Below are positions 8,673 through 17,470 of a stretch of 64,000 nucleotides of DNA, piece by piece. How positions within the stretch are numbered: position 1 is the stretch's first letter; each line of letters opens with the position of its first letter. The notes under the pieces are model-generated. The model was not told the DNA's origin and searched no databases. It saw only the letters and a program-made list of their open reading frames with translations. A program made the position numbers and the translations under genes. Origin of the DNA: CAYPGJ01 sp050174775 (GTDB taxonomy: Bacteria; Planctomycetota; Phycisphaerae; Phycisphaerales; UBA1924); NCBI GenBank assembly GCA_050174775.1, contig JBFXJP010000001.1, positions 992,001 to 1,056,000 on the forward strand. The letters are read 5' to 3'.

Positions 8673-10699
8673 CCGCCTCCAAGCGACGCATGCGATGCAT
8701 CGCAGCAGCAACTGTGGTCGTCCTCGCATCCCTGCTCGCGGCCGGCGCTGCAATCGCGATCGCGCACCGCCACAGTGTCCGACTCGATCTCACTGCAACC
8801 CGATCCCAATCCCTCTCCCCCAGAACGTCGTCCGTCCTCGCCTCGCTCCCCGAGCGCGTCGACATGCTGGTCGTGGACGCCCCGAACGTCGATCGTGCCT
8901 CACGCCGTGCACTCACCGATCTCCTCGACGCTTTCGAACGAGCGTCACCCCGCCTCACCATCACGACGCTCGACGCAGCAACCCCTGAGGGCACAACCCG
9001 CTACGACGACCTGCTCACGCATCTCGCGCAACCCCGCCGGGATATCATCGCTGCACACTCCACCGCGCTCAGCGCCGCGTTCGACACCGTCTCGGCGCTC
9101 GCGCCGGTCTTCACACAACTCGCCGATGATCTTGAGCAGGCCCGCGCCGCGCTCCCTACCGACGATCGCGCCCGCGACGCCCTCGCGTCCGCCGCAGGCA
9201 CACTCCGCGTGCGCGCGAGCGATCTACGGTCGCTCGTCTCATCGGCCGAACCGCGCCGCACACTCCCCAACGCCGGACTCAACCTCCCCGCGACGGACAC
9301 CCTCCGCGAACCCATCCGGTCTCTCCTGGATAAAGCCGCGAAGGACCTCGCCGCCCTCACCACACTCCGAGGCGTCGCACTCTCGATCGACCCCGCCACC
9401 TCCCGTGATCGCGCCCTCGCCGCCGCCGACTCGCTCTCGAGGCTCCCCACACTCGACCTGCTCTCCCTCATCCGCGCTGTCGAGGCAGGGCCGGCCGTCC
9501 TCCTTGTCTCCGATTCCGCTCTCACCGCTATCGCCTACGACGCGCTCCTCGCCACGCCGGGCGACGAACGCGCAACCCGCGCCAACGCCGAGCAGCTCCT
9601 CACCACCGCCCTCGCGGCACTCTCCACCCCGCCCCCGACAATCGTCCTCGTCCACGCCGTGACACCCCGACTCCTCGACGAGCAGTCCAACCCCGAGTCG
9701 CCCGACGCACGCGCCTTCTTCGCTGGTCTCCTGCAGCGTCTCGCCAACCTCGGCCACGCCGTCATCGAATGGCCGATCGCCCTCCAATCCATCGAACCCT
9801 CCCTCCCGACCACCACTCCATCCAGACCCGTCGTCTACGTCATCATCCCCCCCACCGCCTCTGCGCGCGAAGCCTCCACCGCTATTCCCCGCCTCGCCAC
9901 GATCACAAAGACGCTCCTCGACCGCGGCGAGAACGTCCTCCTCACGCTCGAACCATCTCTCCTTCCCCGTGTCGGACAGCCCGACCCCTTCGCCGAACTG
10001 CTCACACCCTTCGCCATACACGCCGATACCGCTCGCCCGCTCGTGCAGCGGCTCTCCACTCCACGAGGCCCTGTCATCTGGCCAGAGTTCCGTGCACTCG
10101 CTGACCAAGACGCGTCACACCCCCTCTCGGCGCCGATCACTGGTCTCTCGCTCGCCCTTCCCTGGCCGAGCCCGCTGCGAACGGAATCCCCCGCAACCGC
10201 GCTGCTCCAGATCCCGGACTCACCCGACGTATGGGGTGAATCCCAATGGCTCACGTTCCGTGCCGTTCCGCGCGAGCAGCGCGCTCTTGCAGCCGACGCC
10301 CCGACGCGCGATCCATCCACCGACAATACGAACGGCCCGTGGGCCATCGCAGCAGCATCCGAGCGCGACACACCGAACCTCGACCACGCGCGCGCGACAC
10401 AACGCCTCGTCGTGGTCGCCTCGAGCGCCTGGTTCTTTGACCCCGTCGCCCTCGAGCCCGACCCCAACACCCCCCGCCCCACACTTCTCAACCCCGGCAA
10501 CTCCGAACTCTTCGACGCATCCCTGCGCTGGCTTGCGCACCAGGACGATCTCCTCGCCCGAGGCGCCGAGTCACTCGCCACGCCCCGCATCCCACCGATG
10601 ACATCGGACACCCTCGCAATCCTGCGCTGGGTCATCACACTCGCGCCGCCCGCCATGGTGCTGCTCCTCGGCGTCTCCATCCGACTGATCCGTCGATAG
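8663..10699 (+). CDS. GldG-like ABC transporter auxiliary protein
   Basis: A 678-residue protein with an N-terminal membrane helix (about 11-33, rich in Ala/Val/Leu) and a second at the C-terminus (LAPPAMVLLLGVSIRL). Between them is a large extracytoplasmic domain. The opening after the first helix (RLDLTATRSQSLSPRTSSVL) matches the usual GldG start, which reads approximately DLTxxxxxSLSxxTxxxL. ATG 8663 is chosen because it overlaps the permease end by 10 bp and gives a clean signal-anchor; a longer frame to 8126 is antiparallel to nothing but lies inside the permease gene. Middle segments such as PVVYVIIPPTASAREASTAI resemble the family's Rossmann-like part. It is the third gene of the operon and probably assembles with the permease. 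Confidence 0.8.
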   Translation: MAMTASKRRMRCIAAATVVVLASLLAAGAAIAIAHRHSVRLDLTATRSQSLSPRTSSVLASLPERVDMLVVDAPNVDRASRRALTDLLDAFERASPRLTITTLDAATPEGTTRYDDLLTHLAQPRRDIIAAHSTALSAAFDTVSALAPVFTQLADDLEQARAALPTDDRARDALASAAGTLRVRASDLRSLVSSAEPRRTLPNAGLNLPATDTLREPIRSLLDKAAKDLAALTTLRGVALSIDPATSRDRALAAADSLSRLPTLDLLSLIRAVEAGPAVLLVSDSALTAIAYDALLATPGDERATRANAEQLLTTALAALSTPPPTIVLVHAVTPRLLDEQSNPESPDARAFFAGLLQRLANLGHAVIEWPIALQSIEPSLPTTTPSRPVVYVIIPPTASAREASTAIPRLATITKTLLDRGENVLLTLEPSLLPRVGQPDPFAELLTPFAIHADTARPLVQRLSTPRGPVIWPEFRALADQDASHPLSAPITGLSLALPWPSPLRTESPATALLQIPDSPDVWGESQWLTFRAVPREQRALAADAPTRDPSTDNTNGPWAIAAASERDTPNLDHARATQRLVVVASSAWFFDPVALEPDPNTPRPTLLNPGNSELFDASLRWLAHQDDLLARGAESLATPRIPPMTSDTLAILRWVITLAPPAMVLLLGVSIRLIRR

Positions 10700-10707
10700 C
10701 CGCGCCG

Positions 10708-10713
10708 TACACT
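10708..10713 (+). promoter_or_regulatory. -10-like hexamer TACACT before the DUF4340 gene
   Basis: TACACT ends 8 nt before ATG 10722 with no ribosome site between. It may be an internal promoter giving a leaderless transcript. Confidence 0.35.
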
Positions 10714-10721
10714 CCCTCCCC

Positions 10722-12053
10722 ATGTCGCGCGCCGCGCTGCTCATCACGCTCCTTCTCGCACTCCTCCTCGCGCTCACGTGGGCCATGACCACCGCCCCAG
10801 CTCCGTCCGCACGTCACACAGATCCCGGCAAGCCGTTTACCCCGAAGTTCGACCCCGACTCGATCGAGTCCATCTTGTGGGAGCGAGTCGGTCGCCCGCT
10901 GCACCTCCGCCGTGCACGCGACGGCGATTGGGCCCTCCATCTCGACCCCAACGACGCCCCTTGGCATATCCCCCACACACCAATTTCTGATGCACTCCTC
11001 ACGACCACCAGAGCCATATTCTCTCCTGCCCCGCGCGGCCATGCGCCCGCGTCCAGCGCAACCGTGCTGCGACTCCGCTCTGCCGCATCGAGCCAGTCCT
11101 TCACGCCGCTGCCTCCCGTCGGCGGCGCCGTACACGTCTTCGTCGACCCGCCCGCCCGCTGGTGCGTGACACCCGCGGACACGCTCGCCCCCCTCTCCCC
11201 CGATGCCCTCCTCGCGCTGCGCTCCCCCGCCGCGCTCCCGCGTTGCTCCGTCAATGTCTCGCGCATCTCAATAACCCCGTCCGACGCCGACCAGATCGTG
11301 CTCTGGCGCGAGGGCACGCAGTGGAGGCTCACCAAACCCACCGATGCACCGGCCGATCCTCAGGCTGTCGCCGACCTCATCTCCCTGCTCGCATCACTCC
11401 GCTTCGCTTCACTCCAGCCGATCGACACCCCCGCCATCGACCCCCTCCCCATGTCGATCAGGATCAGCGTCGCGACTTCCCACCATGCCCCCGACCAGGG
11501 CACGCCGTACATCCACGAGGAATCGCTGTACGTGCATCGCGCTGCCGACGGAGCGAACCCCCTCACCGCTTCGCGTGCGCCGCGTGGTCCCACCTATCCG
11601 CTCGAGCCTGCACGCCTCTCCTCCATACCGATCGTGCCCGCCGCGCTCGTTCATCCACTGGCCTCGAACGTGGCCAGCCACGATGTCGCGGGGATCGTCA
11701 TCGATTTCATCCAACCCCCCCTCACCCGCCGACTCCGTCGGGAACTCAACGGATGGAGCATCACGGAGCGCCTCCCCGACCAGCACCCAACCCCACCGCG
11801 GATGCTCGATGACGAACACGCGGATGAAATTCTTCACTTCCTGCTGCGAACACCCGCGTCCAGCATCACCCTCGCCCACCCCGAACCCGATGAGCAGCCC
11901 ATCGCCCGCATCGCCATCCTCGACGTCGACGATGCCGTCATCGACGAACTGACCTACGTGCGACCGCACGCCTCCCCAGACATCACAGCGACCCGCTCCG
12001 ACAAGGTGCTCCGGGTCTACGAGACCGTCCCACCCGCCGTCCTCAATCCCTGA
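10722..12053 (+). CDS. DUF4340-type membrane-anchored protein of the ABC operon
   Basis: A 443-residue protein with a signal-anchor (LLITLLLALLLALTWAM, about 6-22) and a long extracytoplasmic region. The segments IESILWERVGRPLHLRRARD and QIVLWREGTQWRLTKPTDA carry the repeating pattern of DUF4340, in which short strands precede a Trp-x-Leu and a Pro. DUF4340 proteins are regularly encoded beside GldA/F/G-type ABC exporters, and here the gene follows the auxiliary gene by 22 bp. Its role is unknown and is presumed to be part of the exporter. The 3' end overlaps the convergent ribD by 11 bp. Confidence 0.72.
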   Translation: MSRAALLITLLLALLLALTWAMTTAPAPSARHTDPGKPFTPKFDPDSIESILWERVGRPLHLRRARDGDWALHLDPNDAPWHIPHTPISDALLTTTRAIFSPAPRGHAPASSATVLRLRSAASSQSFTPLPPVGGAVHVFVDPPARWCVTPADTLAPLSPDALLALRSPAALPRCSVNVSRISITPSDADQIVLWREGTQWRLTKPTDAPADPQAVADLISLLASLRFASLQPIDTPAIDPLPMSIRISVATSHHAPDQGTPYIHEESLYVHRAADGANPLTASRAPRGPTYPLEPARLSSIPIVPAALVHPLASNVASHDVAGIVIDFIQPPLTRRLRRELNGWSITERLPDQHPTPPRMLDDEHADEILHFLLRTPASSITLAHPEPDEQPIARIAILDVDDAVIDELTYVRPHASPDITATRSDKVLRVYETVPPAVLNP

Positions 12054-13170
12054 TCCGCTTCCACACCAACCAAGCATCCCCCCCCACCTCCCGCGCGCGC
12101 ACGAGCCGCATCGGTCTCGCATCGCTGAGGTGCTCCACCACACTGCCGCACGTCGGCCCCGGCGCCCGCTCATCCCCCAACATCTTCCCCCCAACAAACG
12201 CCCACGCCTCGTCCACCAACCCCTCGCGCACGAACGCCCCCGTCAGCCCAGGCCCCGCCTCAACCATCACGCGCGTTGCCCCGTGCTCCCTGCCGAGCCA
12301 CGCCAACATCCCCTCCAGACTCACGCGACCCTCTCGCTCCCCCGCCATGACCTCCACACCAACCCCCGCCGCCCGCAATCGCTCTGCCTTCTCGACGTTC
12401 CGCCCCGTCATCGAGCGCTCCTCCACGACCACGCTCAGCGGTGTAACGCCCGCTGACCGAACGAGCTGAGACGTCTCCGGTATCCGCAGCGACGGATCAA
12501 CCACCACGCGCCTCGCCACCCGCCGTACACGCCGCACGCCGCGCGCCGTCAGGAGCGGATCGTCCGCCAGCGCCGTGCCGATCCCCGTCACAACTGCGTC
12601 AACGCGCGCACGGAGCCGGTGAACTCGCGCGCGAGCCGCTTCACCCGAGATCCACTTCGATTCTCCCGTCCGAGTCGCCACCCTCCCGTCCGCCGTCATC
12701 GCCCATTTCGCGATCACCCAAGGCCGCCCCGTCTCCACCCGATGCACGAACGCGTCCGAAACCGCGACAGCGCGTGCACTCACACCGGTGAACCGCACAC
12801 GCACGCCCTTCTCAAACAGACGGTCCCCACCCCCACGCGCATCCGGATGCGGGTCCTTCCGCGCGATCACCACCTCGGCCACCCCGGCCCCAACCAGAGC
12901 ATCCACACACGGCGGGGTCTTGCCCGTATGCCCGCACGGCTCCAGCGTCACCCACACGATCGCCCCCCGCGACCGCGGACCCGCCCGCCGCAGCGCCTCC
13001 ACCTCCGCATGGTCTCCCCCGCACCGCCGATGGTGTCCGACCGCGATCACCTCCCCCTCGCGCGTCCCTATCACACACCCCACCATCGGGTTCGGCTCGA
13101 CGTCGCCCATCCCGCGCCATGCTGCGCGCGCCGCCATGTCCAACATCCTCTTGTCGACGCGCGCGCTCAC
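12043..13170 (-). CDS. ribD: Bifunctional riboflavin biosynthesis deaminase/reductase RibD
   Basis: RibD deaminates and then reduces the pyrimidine intermediate of riboflavin synthesis. Counting from the upstream TTG at 13212, the deaminase zinc site is HAE at 68-70 and PCGHTGKTPPC at 92-102, with PNPMVGCVI just before. The reductase domain follows, with WVIAKWAMTADGRVATRTGES, SKWISGEAARARVHRLRA and GIGTALADDPLLTAR. I prefer GTG 13170, 15 residues before the first conserved helix, over TTG 13212; the latter would overlap the upstream RNase gene by 7 bp. Product length is 375 (389 with the longer start), normal for RibD. The rest of the riboflavin pathway is not in the window. Confidence 0.92.
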   Translation of the reverse strand: MSARVDKRMLDMAARAAWRGMGDVEPNPMVGCVIGTREGEVIAVGHHRRCGGDHAEVEALRRAGPRSRGAIVWVTLEPCGHTGKTPPCVDALVGAGVAEVVIARKDPHPDARGGGDRLFEKGVRVRFTGVSARAVAVSDAFVHRVETGRPWVIAKWAMTADGRVATRTGESKWISGEAARARVHRLRARVDAVVTGIGTALADDPLLTARGVRRVRRVARRVVVDPSLRIPETSQLVRSAGVTPLSVVVEERSMTGRNVEKAERLRAAGVGVEVMAGEREGRVSLEGMLAWLGREHGATRVMVEAGPGLTGAFVREGLVDEAWAFVGGKMLGDERAPGPTCGSVVEHLSDARPMRLVRAREVGGDAWLVWKRIRD

Positions 13171-13205
13171 CCCCCCATCATCCGGCCTTTCCACTCTCTC
13201 GTCGA

Positions 13206-14297
13206 CTACCAACGACGCACCATGACGCGCCTCTCGTCCGGCGTCAGGACTCCCCCGGCATCCTCAAGCCACCGACGAGCATCCTGCACGTACCCCGCAG
13301 TCGGTCGCAACCCCGCCAGCCTCGACCCGAAGTAGCGATTGAGCCGCGCCATCGTCACCTCGCGCACGAGCTTCGCAGCCATCGAAGCCAAGGCCACCGG
13401 GAAGTGCCGCCCGTCCGCCTCCGGCGTCAACAGCACCGTCATCCGACGAACACCCTCCTCGGACGCCCCCTCCACCATGTACCGGCTGAACGCAGCGCAC
13501 TCCTCGAGCGTCCGCGTCTCAGTCTGCGTGACACTCTCCAGGAACGAGCCGTACCGAAGCCGCCCGCCATGCCTGTCCATCACCACCCGGATGCCCCCTG
13601 CCATCCCCCCTCCCTCCAAACCCCACGACTCCCACACGTGCCGCAGGTGCTCTCCCGCGGCCGCAAGATTCACCCCCCCCTTCCCGCCGCGCAACTCGCA
13701 CCCCTCATTGAACTCCCGCTCCCCCACGATCCGCACCCGGAGGCCCAGGAACTCAACTCCCGCCCGCTCGCACGCCGCGCGGACCACATTCGTGCTCAAG
13801 GCAATCTCGTCCCCGTCAGCGTCGCGCGGACACGCCGCAGATTCCCCGGCGTACCAAGCCTCGTGAGGAAGCACGCATCCCAGCGCGCCCAATAACTCAT
13901 CGTCACTCGTCACCCTGTTCCCGCCCAACCCCAACGTGGTAAGCACGCCGCGCTCGAGGTGGTAGAGCGGTCTCGACGCGGACGACCCCTTCAAGACCTT
14001 CGAGTCATTGATGACCACGCTGCCCTTCTTCGCTGCTCTCGGTTCACGCGCCACAGCGGGCGCCAGCATCGACCACACGTCCGGCGCCCTCCCCGTATCC
14101 GAGCCGCCTTCCACCTTCCAGCCCCGTACTCGAATCGCGCACATGCCGACACAGAGCGGCCCGAGCATCGGCCCGTAACCCGCCTCGTCGAGCCCCACGT
14201 AGATCAGCCCACTTTGCGACTCAGTATGCTCTGCCACAAGAGCGATTGTCGAGACGGCTGCGCACGCGTCAACAGGACGCAACTCCTCGGAAGTCAT
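13206..14297 (-). CDS. Enlarged ribonuclease HII-like protein
   Basis: RNase HII removes ribonucleotides from DNA-RNA hybrids. The N-terminal part has DEAGYGPMLGP (starting near residue 38), which corresponds to the family motif DEAGRGPLAGP with its two catalytic acids. VINDSKVLKGS follows, matching the DSKxL motif. AKLVREVTMARLNRYFG near the C-terminus corresponds to the AKxxRD helix. At 363 residues it is far longer than the usual about 200. The extra residues lie mainly between these motifs and include a Glu/Gly-rich stretch with VVMDRHGGRLRYGSFL. The Arg of the GRG motif is Tyr here. It may be a divergent paralogue with another substrate. ATG 14297 is the only sensible start. ribD lies immediately downstream. 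Confidence 0.7.
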   Translation of the reverse strand: MTSEELRPVDACAAVSTIALVAEHTESQSGLIYVGLDEAGYGPMLGPLCVGMCAIRVRGWKVEGGSDTGRAPDVWSMLAPAVAREPRAAKKGSVVINDSKVLKGSSASRPLYHLERGVLTTLGLGGNRVTSDDELLGALGCVLPHEAWYAGESAACPRDADGDEIALSTNVVRAACERAGVEFLGLRVRIVGEREFNEGCELRGGKGGVNLAAAGEHLRHVWESWGLEGGGMAGGIRVVMDRHGGRLRYGSFLESVTQTETRTLEECAAFSRYMVEGASEEGVRRMTVLLTPEADGRHFPVALASMAAKLVREVTMARLNRYFGSRLAGLRPTAGYVQDARRWLEDAGGVLTPDERRVMVRRW

Positions 14298-14302
14298 TGG
14301 TC

Positions 14303-14336
14303 AAAAATGAAAAAGCGTGCCTCTGGGAGGCACGCT
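14303..14336 (-). terminator. Rho-independent terminator
   Basis: A perfect 10-bp stem (AGCGTGCCTC with GAGGCACGCT, 3-nt loop, 14314-14336) is followed on the minus strand by TTTTTCATTTTT. It ends the transcript of the 42-residue protein at 14360-14488. Confidence 0.85.
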
Positions 14337-14359
14337 CTGAGTGTTGGTTCGAGCGTTGC

Positions 14360-14488
14360 TTACTGGCGCAACTCAGGGGGGGCGTCCAACCCGCCGGACC
14401 CGCCTCCACCCACATTCATGACAATCAAGACCGCGGCGACGACGAGCAACACTACCGCGACGACGATCTTGACAATCTTGGCGTTCAT
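14360..14488 (-). CDS. Small single-helix membrane protein, 42 aa
   Basis: Reading the minus strand from ATG 14488 gives MNAKIVKIVVAVVLLVVAAV, then LIVMNVGGGGSGG and LDAPPELRQ, then TAA. A strong ribosome site AAGGAG lies 10 nt before the ATG. A perfect terminator follows 24 bp after the stop, so this looks like a real, separately ended gene. The product has a short basic N-terminus, one membrane helix (about 8-24), a Gly-rich hinge and a short polar tail. It has no recognised family. It lies directly downstream of the prepilin-like gene with a 99-bp gap. Confidence 0.75.
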   Translation of the reverse strand: MNAKIVKIVVAVVLLVVAAVLIVMNVGGGGSGGLDAPPELRQ

Positions 14489-14587
14489 GCCGAATCAGCT
14501 CCTTGGCAACCGTGAAAACCTGCGAATCCTGCCGACTACCGAACGCCTAGCGTATTCACTGCCTTCACGACCTGCAACAGCACCGAC

Positions 14588-15661
14588 TCAACGGAAGTCG
14601 CGACCGCCCAGACCACCGATCGTGATGCGGAAGCTCTGGTAGCTGCCCGCCGGGAAGCCGCCGCCCTCGTACGTGAAGCCGAGGATGCCCTGAGCAGAGC
14701 CGGCCTCCAGGCTGCCGACCTCGACCAAGTTCGTCATCTCCTGCTGCGTCGTCTTGCCGGCCGCATCAGCCGCGGGCACGACCGTGCGAGCGCTGCCGTC
14801 CAGCAGGGCGACAGTGGTCTTCGCGCCGGCGTAGCACCAGGGCAGTGTGCTGCGCTGATGGTCAGCGAGCACCTCGTAGAACGAGGCCTTGGCCGCGGGG
14901 AAGGTCACCTGCGAGATCGAGTTGTACGAGCCCCAGTTGCCGCTCGTGCCGCCCGGGCCGCCGAGGAACGTGTTGGGTACCTGACCGCCGCCGCCGAAGA
15001 ACTCGCCGCCCGCCTGCTTGTACTGGAACATCTTGCGGTGGACGTGCGTGGAAAGGCTGTACCAGTAGGAGGAGAAGTGCAGAGGAGCCGTGTGGGGCTC
15101 GTTCGGATTCTCCTCGACGTACGTGTCCCACTTCTGGCGGATGTACCGAGCCGCGGGGCTGATGAACGGCTCCTTGAGCATGCTGTAGCCGGAGGTGTCG
15201 ACCATGTAGTTGCCGAACGCGATGAACCAGAACGACTCCAGACCCATCGCGGGCAGCGTCGTGTCGAACAGCGTCCCGTCATTCTTCCGGATCGGGCCCG
15301 TGGAGTTCTTGAATGTCCACCAGCCGCGGGTCGGGAACTTGTTGGGGGCCTGCTCGCCCGCCCACCCGTTCAGCGGCACCTCGGACGTCGCGAAGAAGTT
15401 CGCGGGACGCCCCGGCATGCCCGTCGTGCCCGCCGACAGCTGCTGCGCCACCGGGACGAATGGGAACTTGTCCTTGTTGTTGTTCAGCGCGGAAGCAAGA
15501 CCGACGCCCAGCTGCTTCTGGTTCGCAAGGCACGCCGCGTACCCGGCCGCGGTACGCGCCGCGCCCAGCGTCGGCAGAAGGATGCCGATGAGCAGCGCGA
15601 TGATGCTGATCACGACCAACAACTCGATCAGCGTGAATCCGGTCCGGCGGTTCGCTCGCAT
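14588..15661 (-). CDS. Prepilin-type N-terminal methylation domain protein (pseudopilin-like)
   Basis: A 357-residue exported protein. The N-terminus is a class III signal: basic MRANRRTG, then FTLIELLVVISIIALLIGIL. Cleavage is predicted after Gly8, Phe9 would be N-methylated, and Glu13 is the conserved +5 Glu. The remainder is a large globular domain, as in planctomycete DUF1559-like proteins, with a late SFYEVLADHQRS segment and LLDGSARTVVPA. A very good ribosome site (GAGGAG, 6 nt before ATG) suggests high expression, and the third codon positions are more G-rich on the + strand than in neighbours. It needs a prepilin peptidase and a type II secretion/type IV pilus machine, which are not encoded here. 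Confidence 0.85.
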   Translation of the reverse strand: MRANRRTGFTLIELLVVISIIALLIGILLPTLGAARTAAGYAACLANQKQLGVGLASALNNNKDKFPFVPVAQQLSAGTTGMPGRPANFFATSEVPLNGWAGEQAPNKFPTRGWWTFKNSTGPIRKNDGTLFDTTLPAMGLESFWFIAFGNYMVDTSGYSMLKEPFISPAARYIRQKWDTYVEENPNEPHTAPLHFSSYWYSLSTHVHRKMFQYKQAGGEFFGGGGQVPNTFLGGPGGTSGNWGSYNSISQVTFPAAKASFYEVLADHQRSTLPWCYAGAKTTVALLDGSARTVVPAADAAGKTTQQEMTNLVEVGSLEAGSAQGILGFTYEGGGFPAGSYQSFRITIGGLGGRDFR

Positions 15662-15978
15662 GGTGTTCTCCTCAGCAGGCCGTTCTCGCGGGGGACTTCC
15701 TCATCCCATCTTCACGAAACGCCCGCGGTCTCCCAAGACTGAGTTTCCTACAGTACTCCCAGAAACAGGCCTCGTAAAGCCACAATCGCTTTTCGGGCCC
15801 GGTCGCCCCGAACATACGGCCAATCGACAAAGCCGGTTCCGGCGAACCCCGGCGGAATCATGGCCGAACGCTGAGACGCTCCCCCCACCCCTTCCAGCCG
15901 GCGCGTGCACGCCGCCGACATCCCTATGGCTGCCCCAGATGATGGGGCGCGCTTCCTCTGCGCGCGTCCACCTCGAAA
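15662..15978. other. Intergenic region without a gene
   Basis: The 317 bp between the prepilin-like gene and tRNA-Leu hold no credible ORF. On the minus strand a TACTGT hexamer near 15755 could be the -10 of the pilin gene, giving a leader of roughly 90 nt. GC-rich inverted repeats just downstream of the tRNA (near 15947-15972) lack a T-tract. Confidence 0.4.
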
Positions 15979-16062
15979 TGCGGATGAGAGGAGTCGAACC
16001 TCCACGGGTGTTACCCCACCAGAACCTGAATCTGGCGCGTCTGCCAATTCCGCCACATCCGC
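15979..16062 (-). tRNA. tRNA-Leu, anticodon CAG
   Basis: On the minus strand the molecule starts GCGGATGTGGCGGAATTGGC and ends with the complementary CATCCGC plus discriminator A. The anticodon stem is CCAGA/TCTGG around the loop TTCAGGT, giving anticodon CAG (reads CTG). A long variable arm (TGGGGTAACACCC) marks a class II tRNA, and the T arm has GGTTCGACTCC. CCA is not encoded. Total length is 84 nt. Confidence 0.95.
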
Positions 16063-16189
16063 AAAATGTCCGGGACCCCCGACCCGGGCCGAAGCATATC
16101 GACACCTAAACTAAAGACAAGTTGGGGGCAGCCCCGACCTGCAAGCTCGAGCCGCCCCCCATCGCCCGCGGCGCTCTCTCACCCCCCGC

Positions 16190-17308
16190 TCACTCTTCCT
16201 CGCCCGAGGCCGCGACCGTGGCCTCCCCGCCCGAGCCCGGCTTGCGCACACCCTTCGCCGTGAGCACCTTCTGCCGGATCTCCTGGAACAACTCCGCGTT
16301 CTCCGCGAGGAACTTCTTCGCGTTCTCACGCCCCTGCCCCAGACGCACGTCCCCGTACGAGAACCACGCCCCCGACTTCTCCACGATGTTCTCCGCCACG
16401 CCCAGATCGACCAGGTCGCCCATCGCAGAAATCCCTTCGTCGTACATGATGTCGAACTCGGCGTCCCGGAACGGCGGCGCCACCTTGTTCTTCACCACCC
16501 GCGCACGCACGCGCGAGCCCACCGTCTGATCCCCATCCTTGATCGCGCCCGTCCGACGAATGTCGATCCGCACCGACGAATAGAACTTCAACGCCCGCCC
16601 GCCCGGCGTCGTCTCCGGCGAGCCGAACATCACGCCGATCTTCTCACGGATCTGATTGATGAAGATCACGCAGCAGTTGCTCTTCGCGATCGCCCCCGTC
16701 AGCTTCCGCATCGCCTGGCTCATCAGGCGCGCCTGCAAGCCGACATGCGTATCCCCCATCTCCCCCTCGATCTCCGCCCGAGGGATCAACGCCGCAACCG
16801 AGTCCACCACGATCGCATCCACGGCGTTCGACCGCACCAACAACTCACAAATGTCCAGCGCCTGCTCACCCGTGTCGGGCTGAGAGACCAGCAATTCGTC
16901 GATGTTCACCCCGATCCGCCGCGCCCACGACGGGTCCAACGCATGCTCCGCGTCGATCACCGCAGCGACTCCCCCCGCCTTCTGCGCCTGCGCCGCAACC
17001 GTCAACGCGAGCGTTGTCTTGCCCGACGATTCCGGCCCGAAGATCTCCACGATGCGCCCGCGCGGGATGCCCCGCCCCCCGAGCGCCACGTCTAGCGAGA
17101 TCGACCCCGTGCAGATCCCCGGGATCGACAACGCCGCGTCCTCGTCCAGACGCATGATCGAGCCCTTCCCGAAGGTCTTCTCGATCTGACCCAGCGTCCG
17201 CTGCAGCGCCTGCTGCTTGCCCTTGTCCTCGATGCTGACGGCCATGCGCGCCTCCCTGCCCGAATTCTTGCGACCGCTTTCCGACGTCACCTGCTCCGTT
17301 GCGACCAT
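16190..17308 (-). CDS. recA: Recombinase RecA
   Basis: RecA forms filaments on single-stranded DNA and drives homologous recombination and repair. The 372-residue product has the hallmark IEKTFGKGSIMRL, Walker A GPESSGKTTLAL, and the RecA signature ALKFYSSVRIDIRR near residue 240. The loop with INQIREKIGVMFGSPETTPGG and the usual acidic C-terminal tail are also present. ATG 17308 (MVATEQVTSE) is preceded by GGAGG 5 nt upstream, so it is preferred although the conserved core starts at MAVSIEDKGKQ about 21 residues later. A sigma-70-like promoter lies just upstream. I see no clear LexA box. Confidence 0.97.
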   Translation of the reverse strand: MVATEQVTSESGRKNSGREARMAVSIEDKGKQQALQRTLGQIEKTFGKGSIMRLDEDAALSIPGICTGSISLDVALGGRGIPRGRIVEIFGPESSGKTTLALTVAAQAQKAGGVAAVIDAEHALDPSWARRIGVNIDELLVSQPDTGEQALDICELLVRSNAVDAIVVDSVAALIPRAEIEGEMGDTHVGLQARLMSQAMRKLTGAIAKSNCCVIFINQIREKIGVMFGSPETTPGGRALKFYSSVRIDIRRTGAIKDGDQTVGSRVRARVVKNKVAPPFRDAEFDIMYDEGISAMGDLVDLGVAENIVEKSGAWFSYGDVRLGQGRENAKKFLAENAELFQEIRQKVLTAKGVRKPGSGGEATVAASGEEE

Positions 17309-17348
17309 ACCGACCTCCGTTCATGCCCGTCAATGTTTGGTGTTCGAT

Positions 17349-17377
17349 AGGATGACAACTTTCCTCGACCAGGTCAA
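17349..17377 (-). promoter_or_regulatory. Candidate recA promoter
   Basis: On the minus strand TTGACC (17377-17372) is separated by 17 nt from CATCCT (17354-17349). It gives a leader of about 35 nt that carries the GGAGG ribosome site. Confidence 0.5.
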
Positions 17378-17470
17378 GTCTGTTTGGTAAATATTCGATC
17401 GACTTTTGTTCGGATACGACAACACCCCGGCCGATACGCCAGGGTGCCCATCCTCACAACCCACTCTCTA

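Noticed and set aside
15701..16105. Overlapping short ORFs on both strands around 15.7-16.1 kb
   Set aside because: They run through tRNA-Leu(CAG) and have no ribosome site or protein-like composition.
17379..17415. LexA/SOS box upstream of recA
   Set aside because: CGAACAAAAGTCG on the minus strand holds only one good half-site of the Bacillus-type box; the second half is missing.
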